DNA from: Climacteris rufus
Taxonomy: Eukaryota > Chordata > Aves > Passeriformes > Climacteridae
DNA length: 64,000 nucleotides
Direction of reading: 5' to 3'
NCBI GenBank assembly: GCA_013398175.1
Contig: VZRZ01002329.1
Span: 467,850 to 531,849 of the forward strand
Part shown: positions 38,001 through 52,400 of the stretch, piece by piece
How the letters are laid out: each line of letters opens with the position of its first letter
Numbering within the stretch: position 1 is the stretch's first letter
The notes under the pieces: model-generated
Database searches by the model: none
Told to the model about the DNA's origin: nothing
What the model saw: only the letters and a program-made list of their open reading frames with translations
Position numbers and translations under genes: made by a program

Positions 38001-40448
38001 AAAGGGCTGCTCATCCCCCCCCACCCCTTGTCAGCTTGAATGCAGATCTCTCAGGATGCTCAAGGGGAATGAAGTGAGCAGCAACTGCCAAAAGCACACA
38101 CAGTGCTTTGGGTCACTCCCCTGCAATGGGCACTGGGTTTGGTTACCTGTCAGAGACAGGGGTGCCCTGAGTGGGTGCAGACACCCAGAGCCACGGAGAG
38201 ATGCTGGGGTGCTCACCCCTCCCCACACCCAGCTGCCTGAATCCGAGCTGTCCCTGCCACTCAGGACAGGGATGTCAGCCTTGGATCTGGGACTGACACC
38301 CAAGGTTCAATCCCTGCCTCACCAGGATATTTTCTCAGTTCCAGACACTGATGTGGGGCTGAGACCAATTCCTGCCTCCCCTGGGTATTTCCTCTGACTT
38401 GGGAGCAATTTGCATCTCCGTGCTACAGAATTTCGAAGTTTGTTTCCTCTCTTATGCCAAAACACCAAGTTACAATGAAGGATTCATACACCAAAATTCT
38501 AAGCATTGTGTCAACAGAATTAATAGAGAGACAATTTAGGAAGTATTTACCATCCAGCAAAATTGTTGGATCTGGAGAGTTTTGACTTCAGTCTCCATAG
38601 TTTCCAAGAGCAAATACAACTTGTATGGGAAGAGGCACAAAGTCAATTAATTTTTTCATAGAGGGGTCACAGTATGAACTAAACAAGTCCATAGAACTTT
38701 AAAGGTCTGCTCTTTAATGAAGCTTTTCTTCAGAGATGCTGGAAATTATCCTAATGAGACTGCATTAATCTTGTTAGGTCATCTGTATTTTAAGATATAA
38801 TAATATCACTTGTTTTTCATTATTAAAATGTTTTGATTTGAAAGTCAGGACAGGCAGTGCCTATTCAAAAGCTGACTCATCTTTTCTCATTAAAGGTAAG
38901 TGAATGGAGAGAGAATAATTTGCTTTTCTAGCAGCAACAACAGAGTTCTGAAATCTAGGTCACATTAAAGAACTGTCTTGAAATACAAGCTTTAGACACT
39001 GTGTTTTTCCTTGCTGTGAAACCCGGGGATTAACATCCTTATTCAATCACCAATAAATCAGCATGCAACGTGTTCATAATTGATATTTAAATATGTTTTC
39101 TGATCTGATCAGGCTCTAAAATTATTCTCTCCTTATTAGTGTCAGCATTTATCTGGCTTCTCTGCTTGCCCATAATTACTGTAATGTTCTGATTCTTGGA
39201 CACCAAATTAAACAAGCTGGGTTTAGTTCCTGGGCCCTGTAACAACACCCACAAGTAAGAGCAGTTAGGTGAAAACAATGTCATTCCTCACTCACATTCA
39301 AAAAAACGTGGGTTTAGTCCAAGGAAGGGAAGTTTGGGGGTAATTCAGGATTTAAAACCCATTGGTAAATGGACCTTTCTTTGAAATGCCATTGAAAAAC
39401 ACGATTAGAATTTTGTAAGGGCTTAAGTAACTGGATCAAATGTCTGAAATAAATGGGGTGCAAATGAATAGAGACAACAGCAAAGTGTTGTCCCCAAGGT
39501 GTGCAGCACCAGGAAGTGGGTGCACCCAGCTGCCTTTGGTTCTGGGAGCACCGAAAAACCCAGATTTCACAAGAACCAGCAGCACGAAGCTACTGGGGCA
39601 AGGGAACAGCAGCTGGGAACTGCTGTGCTCCTACAGCCAAGCAAACAAGCTTATTCCATTTCTGTGTCCCATGGAAGCTGCCAACTACAGAACTCAATAC
39701 AACTTTGATGAATTGGAGAGAAGTCAGGGAAATACAAGGTGAGGATGTGGCCAGGAGACATGTAGAGAAAAATTCAACTGACTGGTGTCACTTATTTGGG
39801 GGAGCAGCAGAGTGGAGACACTACATGGTCTTCAAATATATTAAAAGCTGGCACTAAGAGGAAGCAGTGGGGTGTTCTGCAGGGGTCAAGACAGGTCGTG
39901 ATGGGCTTTAGCCACAATGAGGAGGATTTAGGCCAAAGGAAAAGGTTTCTAGTGGCAAAGATGATTAGTGATGGGAACAGTTAGCCCACAGAGGCAGTAG
40001 GATATGCCAGATAAATAACTGTTTGGATTAATGTATGTATAATATGTGTTGCTGAAGGCACAGGAATCACCACCTAATTGCTGGAGGTCCTTCCCAGCTA
40101 AATCTTTTCTGATTCCTTGGTGGCAAAGTACCAAGTGCTGCTTTTCTAAACTTTTGTATAATTTACATTACATGCAGACATTTCCTCTGCTTCCCAATTG
40201 CAAGGCATTTTTATGGCTTATGTTCACAGAAGTGATACATTTTAATTATATTATGGACCAAAAACTTCTTGTCTCCTTCTAAGTATTTCTTGTAAATCCA
40301 AAGCAATCCTGGCCAAAGAAACAGGGTTTAGGGAATGTTTTTTAGGCTTGTCAGACAGCACCTGTACTCACATCCCAACAATAACAGTAATAACAAAAAC
40401 CCAACAAAACCACAACCAAAGATGGAACATCAAAACTGTGTTTTTGGT

Positions 40449-40479
<31 letters not shown>

Positions 40480-43400
40480 TTANNNNNNNNNNNNNNNNNN
40501 NNNNNNNNTTTTTTTTTTTTTTTTTTGCTATTTAACCTTGATTTGGCTCCACTGGCATAACTTATTTCTGTAACATTATAGGCACTGCTTTTAAGTACAG
40601 ATAAGCACTTAAATATTACATTTCATCTGTGATGATGCTATAGCTTAGCAGCCTCATCCTTTTTTTTTTTTTTTGAGTCAGGGATCACCACCCAACCTCA
40701 AAACCTCTCACAGATTATCATAATAAATCTTGCAATTGAAAGGGATATAAAAGAGTCCAGGTTCTGCAGAGAAGCTGTAAATCAGTCACGAGAGTTTTGC
40801 AGGCAGTGCCTGACGAGCGACTCCAGCCTGGAAACCACAGCTAAGTCTGAATTACTGAGAAATATGTGGATAACCATGCATTAAAAATGTATGTGGATCC
40901 AGCACACAGCACTGAAACACTGCATCAAACACACAGTACTGAACTGTAGCAATTACGATAAAGAAAGGCAAGAAATCCAAACCAGTAAAATGTTCTCAGA
41001 AAACTGTGACAGAGCCTGTGGCTGTCTCTGCTCCAGTCTGTGCCTCCCCATCACTCCTTCCCTTTCCTCAGGAACATTTCCAGAATATTGCACACTGCAA
41101 AGCTGCTCCTTGACACTGTTCCATAGTCCAGGCAGTTTTGCTCAATGAAAAGTCACTGCACAAACACAACACACAGTGTTGATAAAGCAGAAACAAAGTG
41201 GTTTTAGGAGCCACTAATTAACCTGACAGCTCCCTCAGAATGCTGGGAACATGAGCTATAGCGTAATAAATTCTAGGAATTGTAGGTTACTGTCCAGGAA
41301 GAAAAAAAGCTGCTTTCAGGATTTCCTACCAATATGACAATCAGAAAAAAATATAAATATTAAATTCAGAAGACTTTTGTTAATTCCTTTGCCTTTTTTT
41401 TTTGTTTTTTTTTTGTTCTTACCTATGAATGAGCAAATCAGCTGCTTCATGACTTAAAGTCCTTTTTAAAACTGGGGTAATAATTTTAATGAAGGTGTAG
41501 AAATCATGTCAATAAAGCAGTTCATGTCAGATTTTCAGACTGGAGAGAGAATGGACTTGTCTCACAGCTCTAGTGCTCCATTTTAAAATTAATTTTTATG
41601 CACACTCATTTTAATTTCATTTATATTGGAATTATTGTCAATACTGTACAGTATTACATTCCTTAAGTGGAACACTTAGTTTCTGTTGCACTGAAACATC
41701 TTCAAGTTCTTGGACATATTTTCTTTATGAAATTACAGTTCTATGAACACTTGTCAAAATTACAACTCTTCATTCTTATTTACCATGCAGGCAAAATTGA
41801 AAATTTAAATGAAAATTAAAAGTCTTACTGCAAGTAAACGGTTATATAGAAAAAGCCTTCAAATTCTTGACTGTGTCCTTGCAAAGTTGTATTAAATATA
41901 CTTGGATTTTTTTTCCTGAGGATTACAATTTTCCCTGTTATGCAACTTTGAATTTTAATTTTTCTGCAAGTACATAAGTTGTTCAACTTTGGGTTTCTTA
42001 CTGTGATCTGATTTGCAATGTATCTAAAGAGCTGCAGAAAAACTATCAGTATTTTAATGAACCATTCCCATTTTCAGAATAAGGCAAAAATTCAACCATG
42101 TCTGTAATATAGTCCAAAAGGGATCCACTCCATGAGGAATAAAGTACCAATATTCTGTGCCAAAAGGAGCTCAAAATTCAGCATGATTCTGCAAGGAGAA
42201 GCAGCCAGAGATGTCCAAGTAATATTCCAAAATTACAAATATAATTCTGAGATTCGTATTTTTTTTAATGTCAACTTGAATAAGATTCAACAGCAGAAAG
42301 TTCATTGAATACCTTAGTATTATTACTTTTGACAAAAATAAAATTACCTTCTCATTAAGTATTTTTGTATTAAGGGAAAAAAATTCAACCTCCAGGGACT
42401 TGCCAAACTCTGAAATTTTCCTTTGGATAAAACAGTTGATAAACTCTCTTTTGGGAAAACTCACCTCTTTTGTTATTGTTCAAAGTTTCAAAGGAATAAT
42501 ACATATTAATTTCACTAAATGAATATCTTCTAGTGGAAGTACTGTCTCAGCAAATGTTTAGCTGACAAAAATAAGCTTTTTACCTTCAAAGCACACAGCA
42601 CTGATTTTAATTCCTTTGCTAGCAAAAACTATTAAAAAGGGAGCTGTACAGCTGTGTTCAGGATATACTCTGTATAATTTAACAGGTTTCTTCTATTTCT
42701 GATTTCAGTAATTCACTGAAATATTTATGGCCTTGCCAGGACAATGAATACACAGAGTTCTCTCTTTAGTTTTCATTATGCTGCTCCTTCTCAAGCAGCT
42801 CTTCCAGTGAGGAAGGAAAGGTACAGCTCTAGTTCAGGAGCTGAAAGAATGTCAAAGGTATTCCCTCAATGCAGTCTCATCCCTATAAAGTGGAACTTGC
42901 AGAAAATAATTTTGTCTAATATTAAAAATACAAGAAGACACAGCATCTTTAATTTCACTAGCCCAGCTAACAGAAGGCAAATTAACCAGGACATGCCTGT
43001 CCTTGCCACAGTTACAGCTGGATTTTGATGTACAGGCATAAAGTGAAAAGGGGAGTGGAACAGCCCATGTTTACATGCCAGTTTAATAGAAATGCTCCTG
43101 ATGAACTACAGACAATTACCTGTACAATGTTACAGCACTGTTGTGTCCATAAAATATAAGAGTCAAGAAAAAAATAGCAATAATGTATATGGCATTAATT
43201 CTGTTGTAATAAACAAACAAATAAATGAAATATGAATACTTAACAATACTGGCTCTTTTCAAAATAGCAAAATTGTTTTTTGTGAAGCCTTGCTACTGTA
43301 CCTTACAACTTAGATCCACCCATACTGTTTAAATAATGGGAAGGGATAACTGACACTTTCCTGACTATGGAATGGTTTTGGCAATGGAACATAATAAACT

Positions 43401-46400
43401 TGAAAAAACCCTAGAATGAAGAAATGGCTAGATCCAGTATTTCAGCTTTTAATGCCCCAGATGTAAAACATTGCCAAAAAATCAAAGGCAACTTAACCAT
43501 CAAGAGAACAAGCACTGAGCACCAGCAGCTTCCATTGTCTTTATCTAGTCAGCATCCAAGGAAAATGAATATAAAATATGGGCAATTAAACTTCTGCCTG
43601 TAGGATTTTCAAAATCAAATGCATAGTGACTACTGTGACTGGCAAGATCAATATGAGTAAGATAAGTAGGATTTCTGGACCCTGTGTTAATTTGGAGATT
43701 ATTTTAGTGAACTCCAGCATGACTGCCATGTGTCAGGTCCCAGGCTGAGAACAGACTAAAGGAATGTGATGGGATAAAACAGTTCAGGATGCACTGCTTG
43801 AGTTCCTGCTGTGAGTGGAGAACCTGGCTCCAGAGCCCTGAACGGATACGGGTGGCTGGGATTGTATCAACCAGAACAAGGTTTTTTGGACTGAGGTTTC
43901 AGAGGCAAAGTGAGGAAATCAGCAGCCAAAATACTTGAAAGCTGTGTTGTATTAGTGCCCATTGCAAAATGCTGATTGGCTGCTACTTGCTGAGGAGATA
44001 AGCATGTTCCAGGGTTAATCAGATTCTAGCCATTACCAGTACCCAGCGTATTCCTTTTCTAAATTTGTAATAGAAAAGAAGAAAATGCTTTCTCTATTCT
44101 TTTTAGCATGATTTGCACCATATGGTCTACTAAATGCAGGCAGCAACTACTTCTACATGCTGCAGTTCTTCCACTGAGGCATTATTATCCTTTGTATGAT
44201 AGAATTAATTTCAAGTGTTCAGGAGATGCTTGCATCCTGCAAAGCAGAACGGCCTCTCAAAGCTTAATTTCTAAAAATAGCTTACAGTCTTTAAAGAAGA
44301 TGAAGAATTACTCTTTCAAGGGATGAGCTTGATTACTCTGTTTATTACTTTGTTATTTGCATTTTGGGATCTGGAGGATCCTGAAGTAGTAAGCCCTGGA
44401 AAACGAGATGTTGTTTTCTCTCAGAGCCCTCGCTTGAAGAATCGCCAAAGTGCCTTCACAGAGCTGTCATTCAGCCTGCAGAGCTGAACACTGATCTGCA
44501 GCAGTACCACAAGGCAATATGTACTTGAAGATTTTCAGGATATACTGAACTTCTTCAAGCCTCTTCCCTCAGGCAAAATGTCAGGCTATTACAGAGAACG
44601 GGATAGTTTGTGTGGATAATTCATAACTATGTCATTTTGACCTGGTTGTCAAGGAAAATCTTTCACAAAGGAAGCAGTTTTCTTTTGGAAAAACACTCTA
44701 CAACCTTCTCTTGGCACACAGACTTTGTTTCACGTGTATTGTAAATGAATCAAAGAGGTATTTTGGCTGGGGCTCCTTTACTTCGAATTGTACAGGAATG
44801 AAGCAAATAATGAAAGAGAAGTTCTATTCAGAAGGTAAAATATCACAGTGGTTGCCCAGCCAGACATTCTGATCCACTGAGACACCTCAAAAATATTAAC
44901 TCCAGTCCTCTAGGAATTCAATAACAAATGATTATGTTGGAGACATCTTTCTGGAAAAAGGAAAACCTCCAGTCTGCAAGGTAAAGTTATTACACTTTTC
45001 ACTTTGATGTATGATATTTATAAAATGCCTCATACACGAGAGTCATGACAGCCCAACTGCAAGAAAACCTAAGATCACATGAGAAACATTTAGTGAGAAG
45101 CTGGCATAAAGCACTGCAGACAGAATGCTATTAAATAGTTACTTTGCTTTAACTACTTTTTTTGAGGGAGAGAGAGAAAGCGAGTGAGGTTTAAAGCTTT
45201 AATCTCATACAGAAGCTTGTCAGAGCCCAAATCTATCTGTAATACTCTCCAAATCAGAATGAACTCAGAAAGATGACGTTCAGTCTTTAAATCCTTCTCT
45301 GCAGACCTATTTTTAATTCTCAGGTTCATAAAATGGATCCCTGCTGTGGCTCCAGAGCTTTTTAACATGTATTCTACCTATTATGTTTGACAGAACCACA
45401 TGTTAGAATTCAGTTGCATTTAGAGTTAGATAAGTTTTCTTTGCACAGTTTCCTGTGTAATAAAAGCAAGTCAGTGTGACATAATTATCATTGTCAGTCG
45501 TGGAAAACCAATTATCTCCTCTCCTGGTCACTGTTATTCTCTTCACTTCCACCAGTAACTCTAATTCTAATATTCTGGACTCTTTTGAACAAATTTTATC
45601 TTCTTATTTTGCTTTCTTTGCAATACAGTGAGTAATAAATAAATGCTTCATAAATAATGTCAACCCCCCTGTTTTTCATACCTTATTTTCTCAACAAACA
45701 TTTATTCAGTATCTTTCTAAATTAATTCCTAAACAATTAATTCCTAGAGCTATTCAAATCTTTGATACAATAATTATTGGCAACCATAACTAACCACCTT
45801 TCCAAAACCTCCTGTGCTGTACCTTTTCTGTTTTATTTTTATAAATCAATCCATTTAAGATGGATTAGAACTGACACATCTGCTCAACTATAGGCAAACA
45901 CAATCAAAACACACAATCATTTCCATGATCTGAACCAGGAACTCTATTATACGTCAAAGTTGTTTCTTAGATTTTTCAATTGATGCAGTTTATTACAGTA
46001 ACTCTCATGAACTACCATCATTTTCACTAATGGGAACAGATTTCTGTTCATGACCTGAGGATATACACAGATATCTCCAAATGGAACTGCTGCCTACATT
46101 CCTCCCTGCAGCAACAACATCTTCATTAAGACACTTTGATACGTGTTCATGTAAATCCAGCAGAATAACATTTTGCAAATATTCCAGTATGAAAAATAGA
46201 GCATTAAAGTAATGAAATTCTGCTAGTTTTACATGATTCTGGTAATCTTCATATTCCTCATTTTGGCATTAATTTTCTGCTCTAAGTTTTCCCGTGAAAA
46301 AAATGTACTCTGGAACAACTTCATATTCTAATTATAGTTTGATGAAGATGCATCCTGACCTGACACTGAACCTGCTCTGTCCTTCCGTGCTAGGAATGAT

Positions 46401-49400
46401 TTATTCTGCCAGTTCACATCCAATTTTAAATGAAATTATCCATCTTCTTGGCTGATGAACTGCTAGCAGATTTCAAAGCACACAAAGAGATGCACACACT
46501 CACTCACAATCGACTTCCAGAATGGCACGGACAGACTTGCCAAGGTCTCTGGCTTCTGCTGCAAGAGCTGCTGTGACAGGAGGTCCCACCCTTCCCAGCC
46601 GTGCCAGAAGTGCTTTAGTGGACAGTGTTGTTCTCCTGTCACTAAGAGAATAAAGAATAGTGTTCATTTGCAAGATGATAAAAAACCCTACTACTTTTAA
46701 TAAGGTAAACTTGTGTTTCTAGATTTTGGTCTTGCTGTATGAGCAAAAAAATATTCCTGCTACCAAACCAGTGAGTTTGCCTCAGTCCTGGCTGTACAAT
46801 AAAGGTATTTGGAAAGTTCAATTAAAGTAACATTCATGACTCAAAATGCAGTGTCAAGAACTCAGTGGCTGTCAGAAAAGGAACTTAAATGGAATTTTCA
46901 TATCAGAATTTAAGAAGGGACATTGCTTTATGGGACCCAGTTCTTGTCTTCTGTGCTGATAGTGAGTCAGTTTGTCACCTTGGCTTTGTATTTGATGTTT
47001 AACCCAGTTACTGAAATAAACTCTATGAACTTTATAAAACAGACAACATCACTGTGCAGTGCCAATGGGAACTGCATCTCACTGATTATCTACAATATCA
47101 GAGTTGGTCTGAGCCTGCATGGTTCTTTTTTAAACAAAGTTCCAGCTCACTTTACTTAAATACATTTGATTTCCTTGAGAGCTGTACTGAAAAAAATCAC
47201 AGGACAGAGACCAAACAACTGTACAGTTATATAAATATTAATGGAACACTATCTGGGATATATAAGCACAATCATGCCAATACTCTGAAGGACCAAAGAC
47301 TGAATAAATCTAGTTGAATATTCCTATGCACCTTCTTAGACAAGAAAAGTAATAAAACACAAATGGATATACATGTTATCAGTTTATTTATATGCTACTG
47401 GATTCATCATGATGCAAAATCACCTAGGAGAATCTAAAAAAAATATTTAAAAATTATAACCCACTGATAAGGTTCCTTGCATTTTAACTACTCCTTAGTA
47501 CATTATAATTACTTTATGGAAACATCCAAACAACCATAGCTATGTAATTACTAACTGGTTTAATTTAATTCAGAGGTTTTTAATGAAGCTGTATCTTGAA
47601 AGCCTAATTTATAATTCATGCCATTCCCTCTCCTTCAATAAAATGACACTCAGAACTATACAGCAAAAGTATAGGAAAAAATAGCTACATGACAGTTTTT
47701 GGAAACAATAGCAGAGCTTTTCATTATTAATATTGCCATTTCATTACCTTAAAACTGTTGAGGAAGTAGAGTTATCTGAAAGTATTTCATGTACAACCTG
47801 TTGGTCATAGTCAAGAAGTTAGGTTTATAAATCAACACAGTCAAAAAGTTAATACCTTACAGTTTGATATTCTATTTGGGGGTGAGGGATTTGCTTTGCA
47901 ATTAAAGAGTCTAGTCTTTCTCACCTAGAAGTGCAAAAGTAAAAACCAAAATATTATTGCTTCTTTAAATGATGGAAATATAAAAACATCACTTTTTGTT
48001 GTTGCTGTTCATAACATTCCAAAGTATCATCAAATATTAGCTTTTATGCCTTTTTCTTCTGAGGAATTTCATAGAAATTGATAGAGTGTGTGAAAATTAG
48101 GTGGAAAAATTAAGTGATCATTATAATTAGTTCAGCATAGCAAACCAAAGATTATGTAAATGCCTGCATGGATCCATACACCTATGCACCATCTACACTT
48201 CTAGGAACTAAAGGATCTTTGCAAACCAGTTCGTAGTCAATTTACTATGCTTATTCCTCAGAAACATCAACACAAATCTTTTCCAAGTAAGATATTTCTA
48301 GCAATGAAAGGCAAAGTTACCTCTACAAATTGCAGCAATTTTTCAGTGGCCACCTCAAAGGTCTTCCTGGCCGACTCCGATTTCCGCAGCTGGCAGTCGA
48401 GCACTGTAACTCTCTTTCTCAAGTCTTGAATATTATCCTGGGAAAGGTGTTTGAAGGCTTTTATTCTCATCATTTTCTCCCATGGCTCACACAGACACAG
48501 GGTGTGAATGGAGTGTTTGAAATGTTTAACACACTCTTTTCTATATTTCTGTAAAACACATAACTGGAATGCCTGACCTGCTGGCAAATCAGCTCCCAGT
48601 TGCAACAGATTTTGGCAAAGGATATAAAGGTAAATTAAAACTGGAAGATAAAAACAGTGGTAGGGCTGAAAATTAAGAGAGTTTGAACTGATTTATGAAT
48701 GGATCAAAAATGCCAACCTGATGGTGAGAGTATCTGTCAGCAGGGTGGCACAAACAGCCAGTGTGTGAACAAACTCAGTCCTCTAGTTTGCATCCATGCA
48801 TCCCTTGCAATTATGGCACATTTTGGAGGAAACGACCCCCTGGGGTCTCTCTGCATGCACTTGTATAACCTATTGATCAGTGTTATGTATTCCTCCCTCC
48901 TGCAGCTACAGAGAATCTGAGCCCTCTTAGATCCAATCCTGGAGGCTCAGGGTTTCAGGTTGGGTCCCTGGCACTGTTCCTGTGACAGGACCACAGGAAG
49001 AAAAGCCTTCACATGTACATGGGCATGTTTGTTTAGCTCAGCTGCCTGCTGATATAGAAAGATCTCTGCAAAGTTCAGAAAATACCACTATAATTAAAAA
49101 TAAACTTTTACATCACACTGCAGGTGATCATTCTAAAAGCCCATGACCTACTCTAAAACTCTTATAAAGAAAAATCACTAAAATTTACTTATTAACCTTA
49201 CTTGTAGCAAATAATTTGTTTGTATACACTGTACAAAGCAGCAGAATAATCATAATCATCCTGAATGTCAAAGGATCTGCTGATTCAAACACCTTTCTTT
49301 GGTAATTTCACTGTCCCCTCTTGGAGAAGGAGCTGGTGAGGGGCCTCACTCTTTCACACTAAAACCAGTGTAATATAGAGTTGATGTTTGATACTGCTTC

Positions 49401-52400
49401 TTTTGGATAAGAAATGCAGAGACTCAAATCTCAACACAGGTATTCAAGTACTCAATCAGAATTGCAGGAATTCAAGCTGGAATCTCTGGAATAAACCTCT
49501 AAGAAAGCAATCCACACCCTCTGAATTGCTTGAAATGTTGCTATTTATACAAGTCCTAGAAAACAAAGAGTGCTTCAAAAACACCTGACATAAAAGATGG
49601 GGCATCTCACCCAGATGTTCAGAAAGAAGAACTTCTAGGGTGTGATTTCACTCATCACTCACAACCAGATGAGAGGAATTCCTCCCCAGGAGTGACAGGG
49701 ACTTGCTAGGTTGTTCTCGGCAAGCTTGTTTAATACCTTGCAACATTAAATGAATTCTCAGGATGAAATAACATTTTGGAAGTTTTCTTCATCAACTCAT
49801 ATGCACATCCATTTCTCATGAGAAAAACAAGGTAACCACACAAATGCCAACCTGCTTGCACTTGTTCAAGCTGTGTCTAGAACAAAGGCCCACAGACATG
49901 GGGAAAAAATTTGAAGTGCCTCAAATATTTTATTTCTTGGCATGTTCTGAAATGCCTCACTGGAGATAAAGTGGGTTTAAAATATAAGGCTCAATGAAAA
50001 AGACATTTTTTCAGCAGAATTAGCAGCATTTAAATGATTACCTTGATTAAATCTAAACTTACTTAAGAACAGGACTGGACTTTATATTGCTGTTATTTGC
50101 CTAGCAGGAACATAAACCTGAAGGCCACTTTTACATGAGTACAAAAGCACACAGATCTCTGCAAGGTGCAGTCTTTAAAGAGAATGTATGTGCAGCCCAG
50201 AAAGCCATGCTCAGTGCTTGGGATGTGCCATTCTGACCCACGACCCACATTTGCTGGCAGCTCCTGTTTTTCCAGCCCAAAGATCTCTGGATAAAGGAAG
50301 ACTCGTACACTTCACATTACCCCCATCACTGCACATCATTCCAGTTATTGAATAATACAAGACAAACAGTGACCTACTTTAGAAAAGCAGATGAAAAGAA
50401 AATGAAAACAAGATACATGACAACAGCAAGGAAACCATGGTAACTCTGACAGGCGCCTGCTTTGCTTACTTTATTTTGGCCAGCATGATCAGCCAGCTGA
50501 GCCTTCAGCTCTCCAATTTCAGCTTCCAGCAGGCGAATCACCTCCTCATAGTCCATCTCCATGCCCCGGGCCTGCCTCTGGGCAGCCTCTGCCAGGTGGA
50601 TTCTGCTCCTCAGGGCTCTTGTCTCCTCCACAGCTGCCTTGGCTTCCTGTGGGTGATACAATTCAGTGGAAAAGTTACCACTCCAGCCACCAAAGAAGAG
50701 CAGATTTAGCTCAAAAGTATTGCAGGTGGCACCAGGGCTACTTGTTAGTGTTTATGGTTGGATGGTTCAGTTGCTAATTTTTAAGTGTATGATGTGCAAC
50801 TGAAAAACTGGTATTTACACAGACATAATTTTCCTAATAAACTAAATGACAAATCCTATAATTACTGAAAATCTGTGTGAATGGTTTTCTAGAAATGCAC
50901 CAGAGGCTGTTAATCTTCCCCATCACTTCCATACCAAAAAATACCTTAATGAGATGTTACTTCATTTTATTATTACTGCCTGAATTCACACTCTAGTCAC
51001 AGCTCACACATCATGTATATGGACTTTTAATCCAAGTGTTCAGTCCACACTGTTCTCAAAATCAGTGGTTTTTAAAAAATCTGTTTTTCTGCCTAGATTC
51101 TGCTCCTATATCTTTATCCTGTATTACCATAGAAGAGTGTTAGATAAAACTTATATATAAATAACGTATGGAAAACAGAAAATCAGCTTTCAATTCAGCT
51201 AACATAATCCCTAAATGTTGCAAAATCTCATTTCAAGAAAGATACTGCTCAGTTTATTTCAGTACTGAATATAAATTCAAATAGTACTGAATATTAATTC
51301 AAATTAACTTTGATTAGTAAATTTAGAAAGCCAAACGACAGGTCTGGATAACAGATGAGTTTACACATTAGGGATAAAACAAACAAACTGTTCATACAAA
51401 ATGTACAGGCTCACTGGCACCAAACCCAGTAAACTATCTTTCCCCTTAGCTTTTAATTACTCTGTGGGAAAAGTCACTTTATATTATTTAACTTTATATT
51501 CTTCATATATTTTCTGAATAATTGAAGCTGTAAGCTTTGAATATACAAATTCACAGAGCTACAAGTTTTTTGTATAAGTTTCTCAGTTAAGGAGACCTAG
51601 GTGAATACTCTATTCCTTGTCCACCTGTTGCATCTTATTATTATAACTATATCCTGACTGGGAATGGAACTAGGGGGAAACCAGATGGGTGCAGAGCAGA
51701 AACACATTATGAATCTATAACAAGGAGGAAATAACCTTCTAGACAAAAGAATTTGAAATTCCTGTTTCTAAAAAACCTAAATGACCAAATCTTCCTGTTT
51801 TTGTGGAAGAAATTTCATATAATATATAACAGGTGTCATAATAGAAATGTTTAGAGAGGTCAGTTCAACTTATAAATGCAGATTTAATCCTTTCCTAACG
51901 CAGAAGCATTTGTTCTGTGCAATCAATATCCTTCAAGTCAGGTTTTCCTATACTTTGTGATAATATTTTTTCTGTAAAATGTTCTCCAATCTCAGCTTCA
52001 GATGACTTTTAACTTTTATGCTGATAGTCTTAATGAAAAAGGCCATAAGTCAACTAATCTCAGTGACATATATCCAGGACATCATCTTCCTCATCTCTGC
52101 AATATAATACCAATTTGGATGATGGCCAGGGACAGCCTGGTCTCTCAGAAAATGGAGCAGCAGAAGAAGTAAGCACTCATGTAGAACAGCAAGATCATTA
52201 GTGAACACGGGTGACAATGGTGTTGTATAATTTCGAGGTTTCTGTTATAGAGCACAAGCAATAAAAGATCCATTTACATGACCTTTAATTTGACAGCAAG
52301 TAGAATGATTTTATTTTCCTTTAGGGGTGAACTGCACGAGGATCACCAGCACCTGGAAACACAAACTCATCCCAGGTTTATGGCTCCAGGTCTGTTACTC

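Larger units (their letters stand above)
30345..46507 (-). other. STXBP4: STXBP4 intron between linker and WW exons (16.2 kb)
   Basis: This is the largest intron seen, phase 1. It holds an ancient CR1 fragment, an assembly gap in a poly-T tract, a GC-rich hairpin-forming patch at 33,020-33,090, a GC-rich patch at 37,960-38,400, and a 168-codon open frame at 35,854-36,360 without recognised homology. The rest is AT-rich unique sequence. Confidence 0.9.

Noticed and set aside
37963..38397. 144-codon plus-strand open frame
   Set aside because: Lies over a GC-rich patch with a diverged tandem duplication; peptide is low-complexity without family features.
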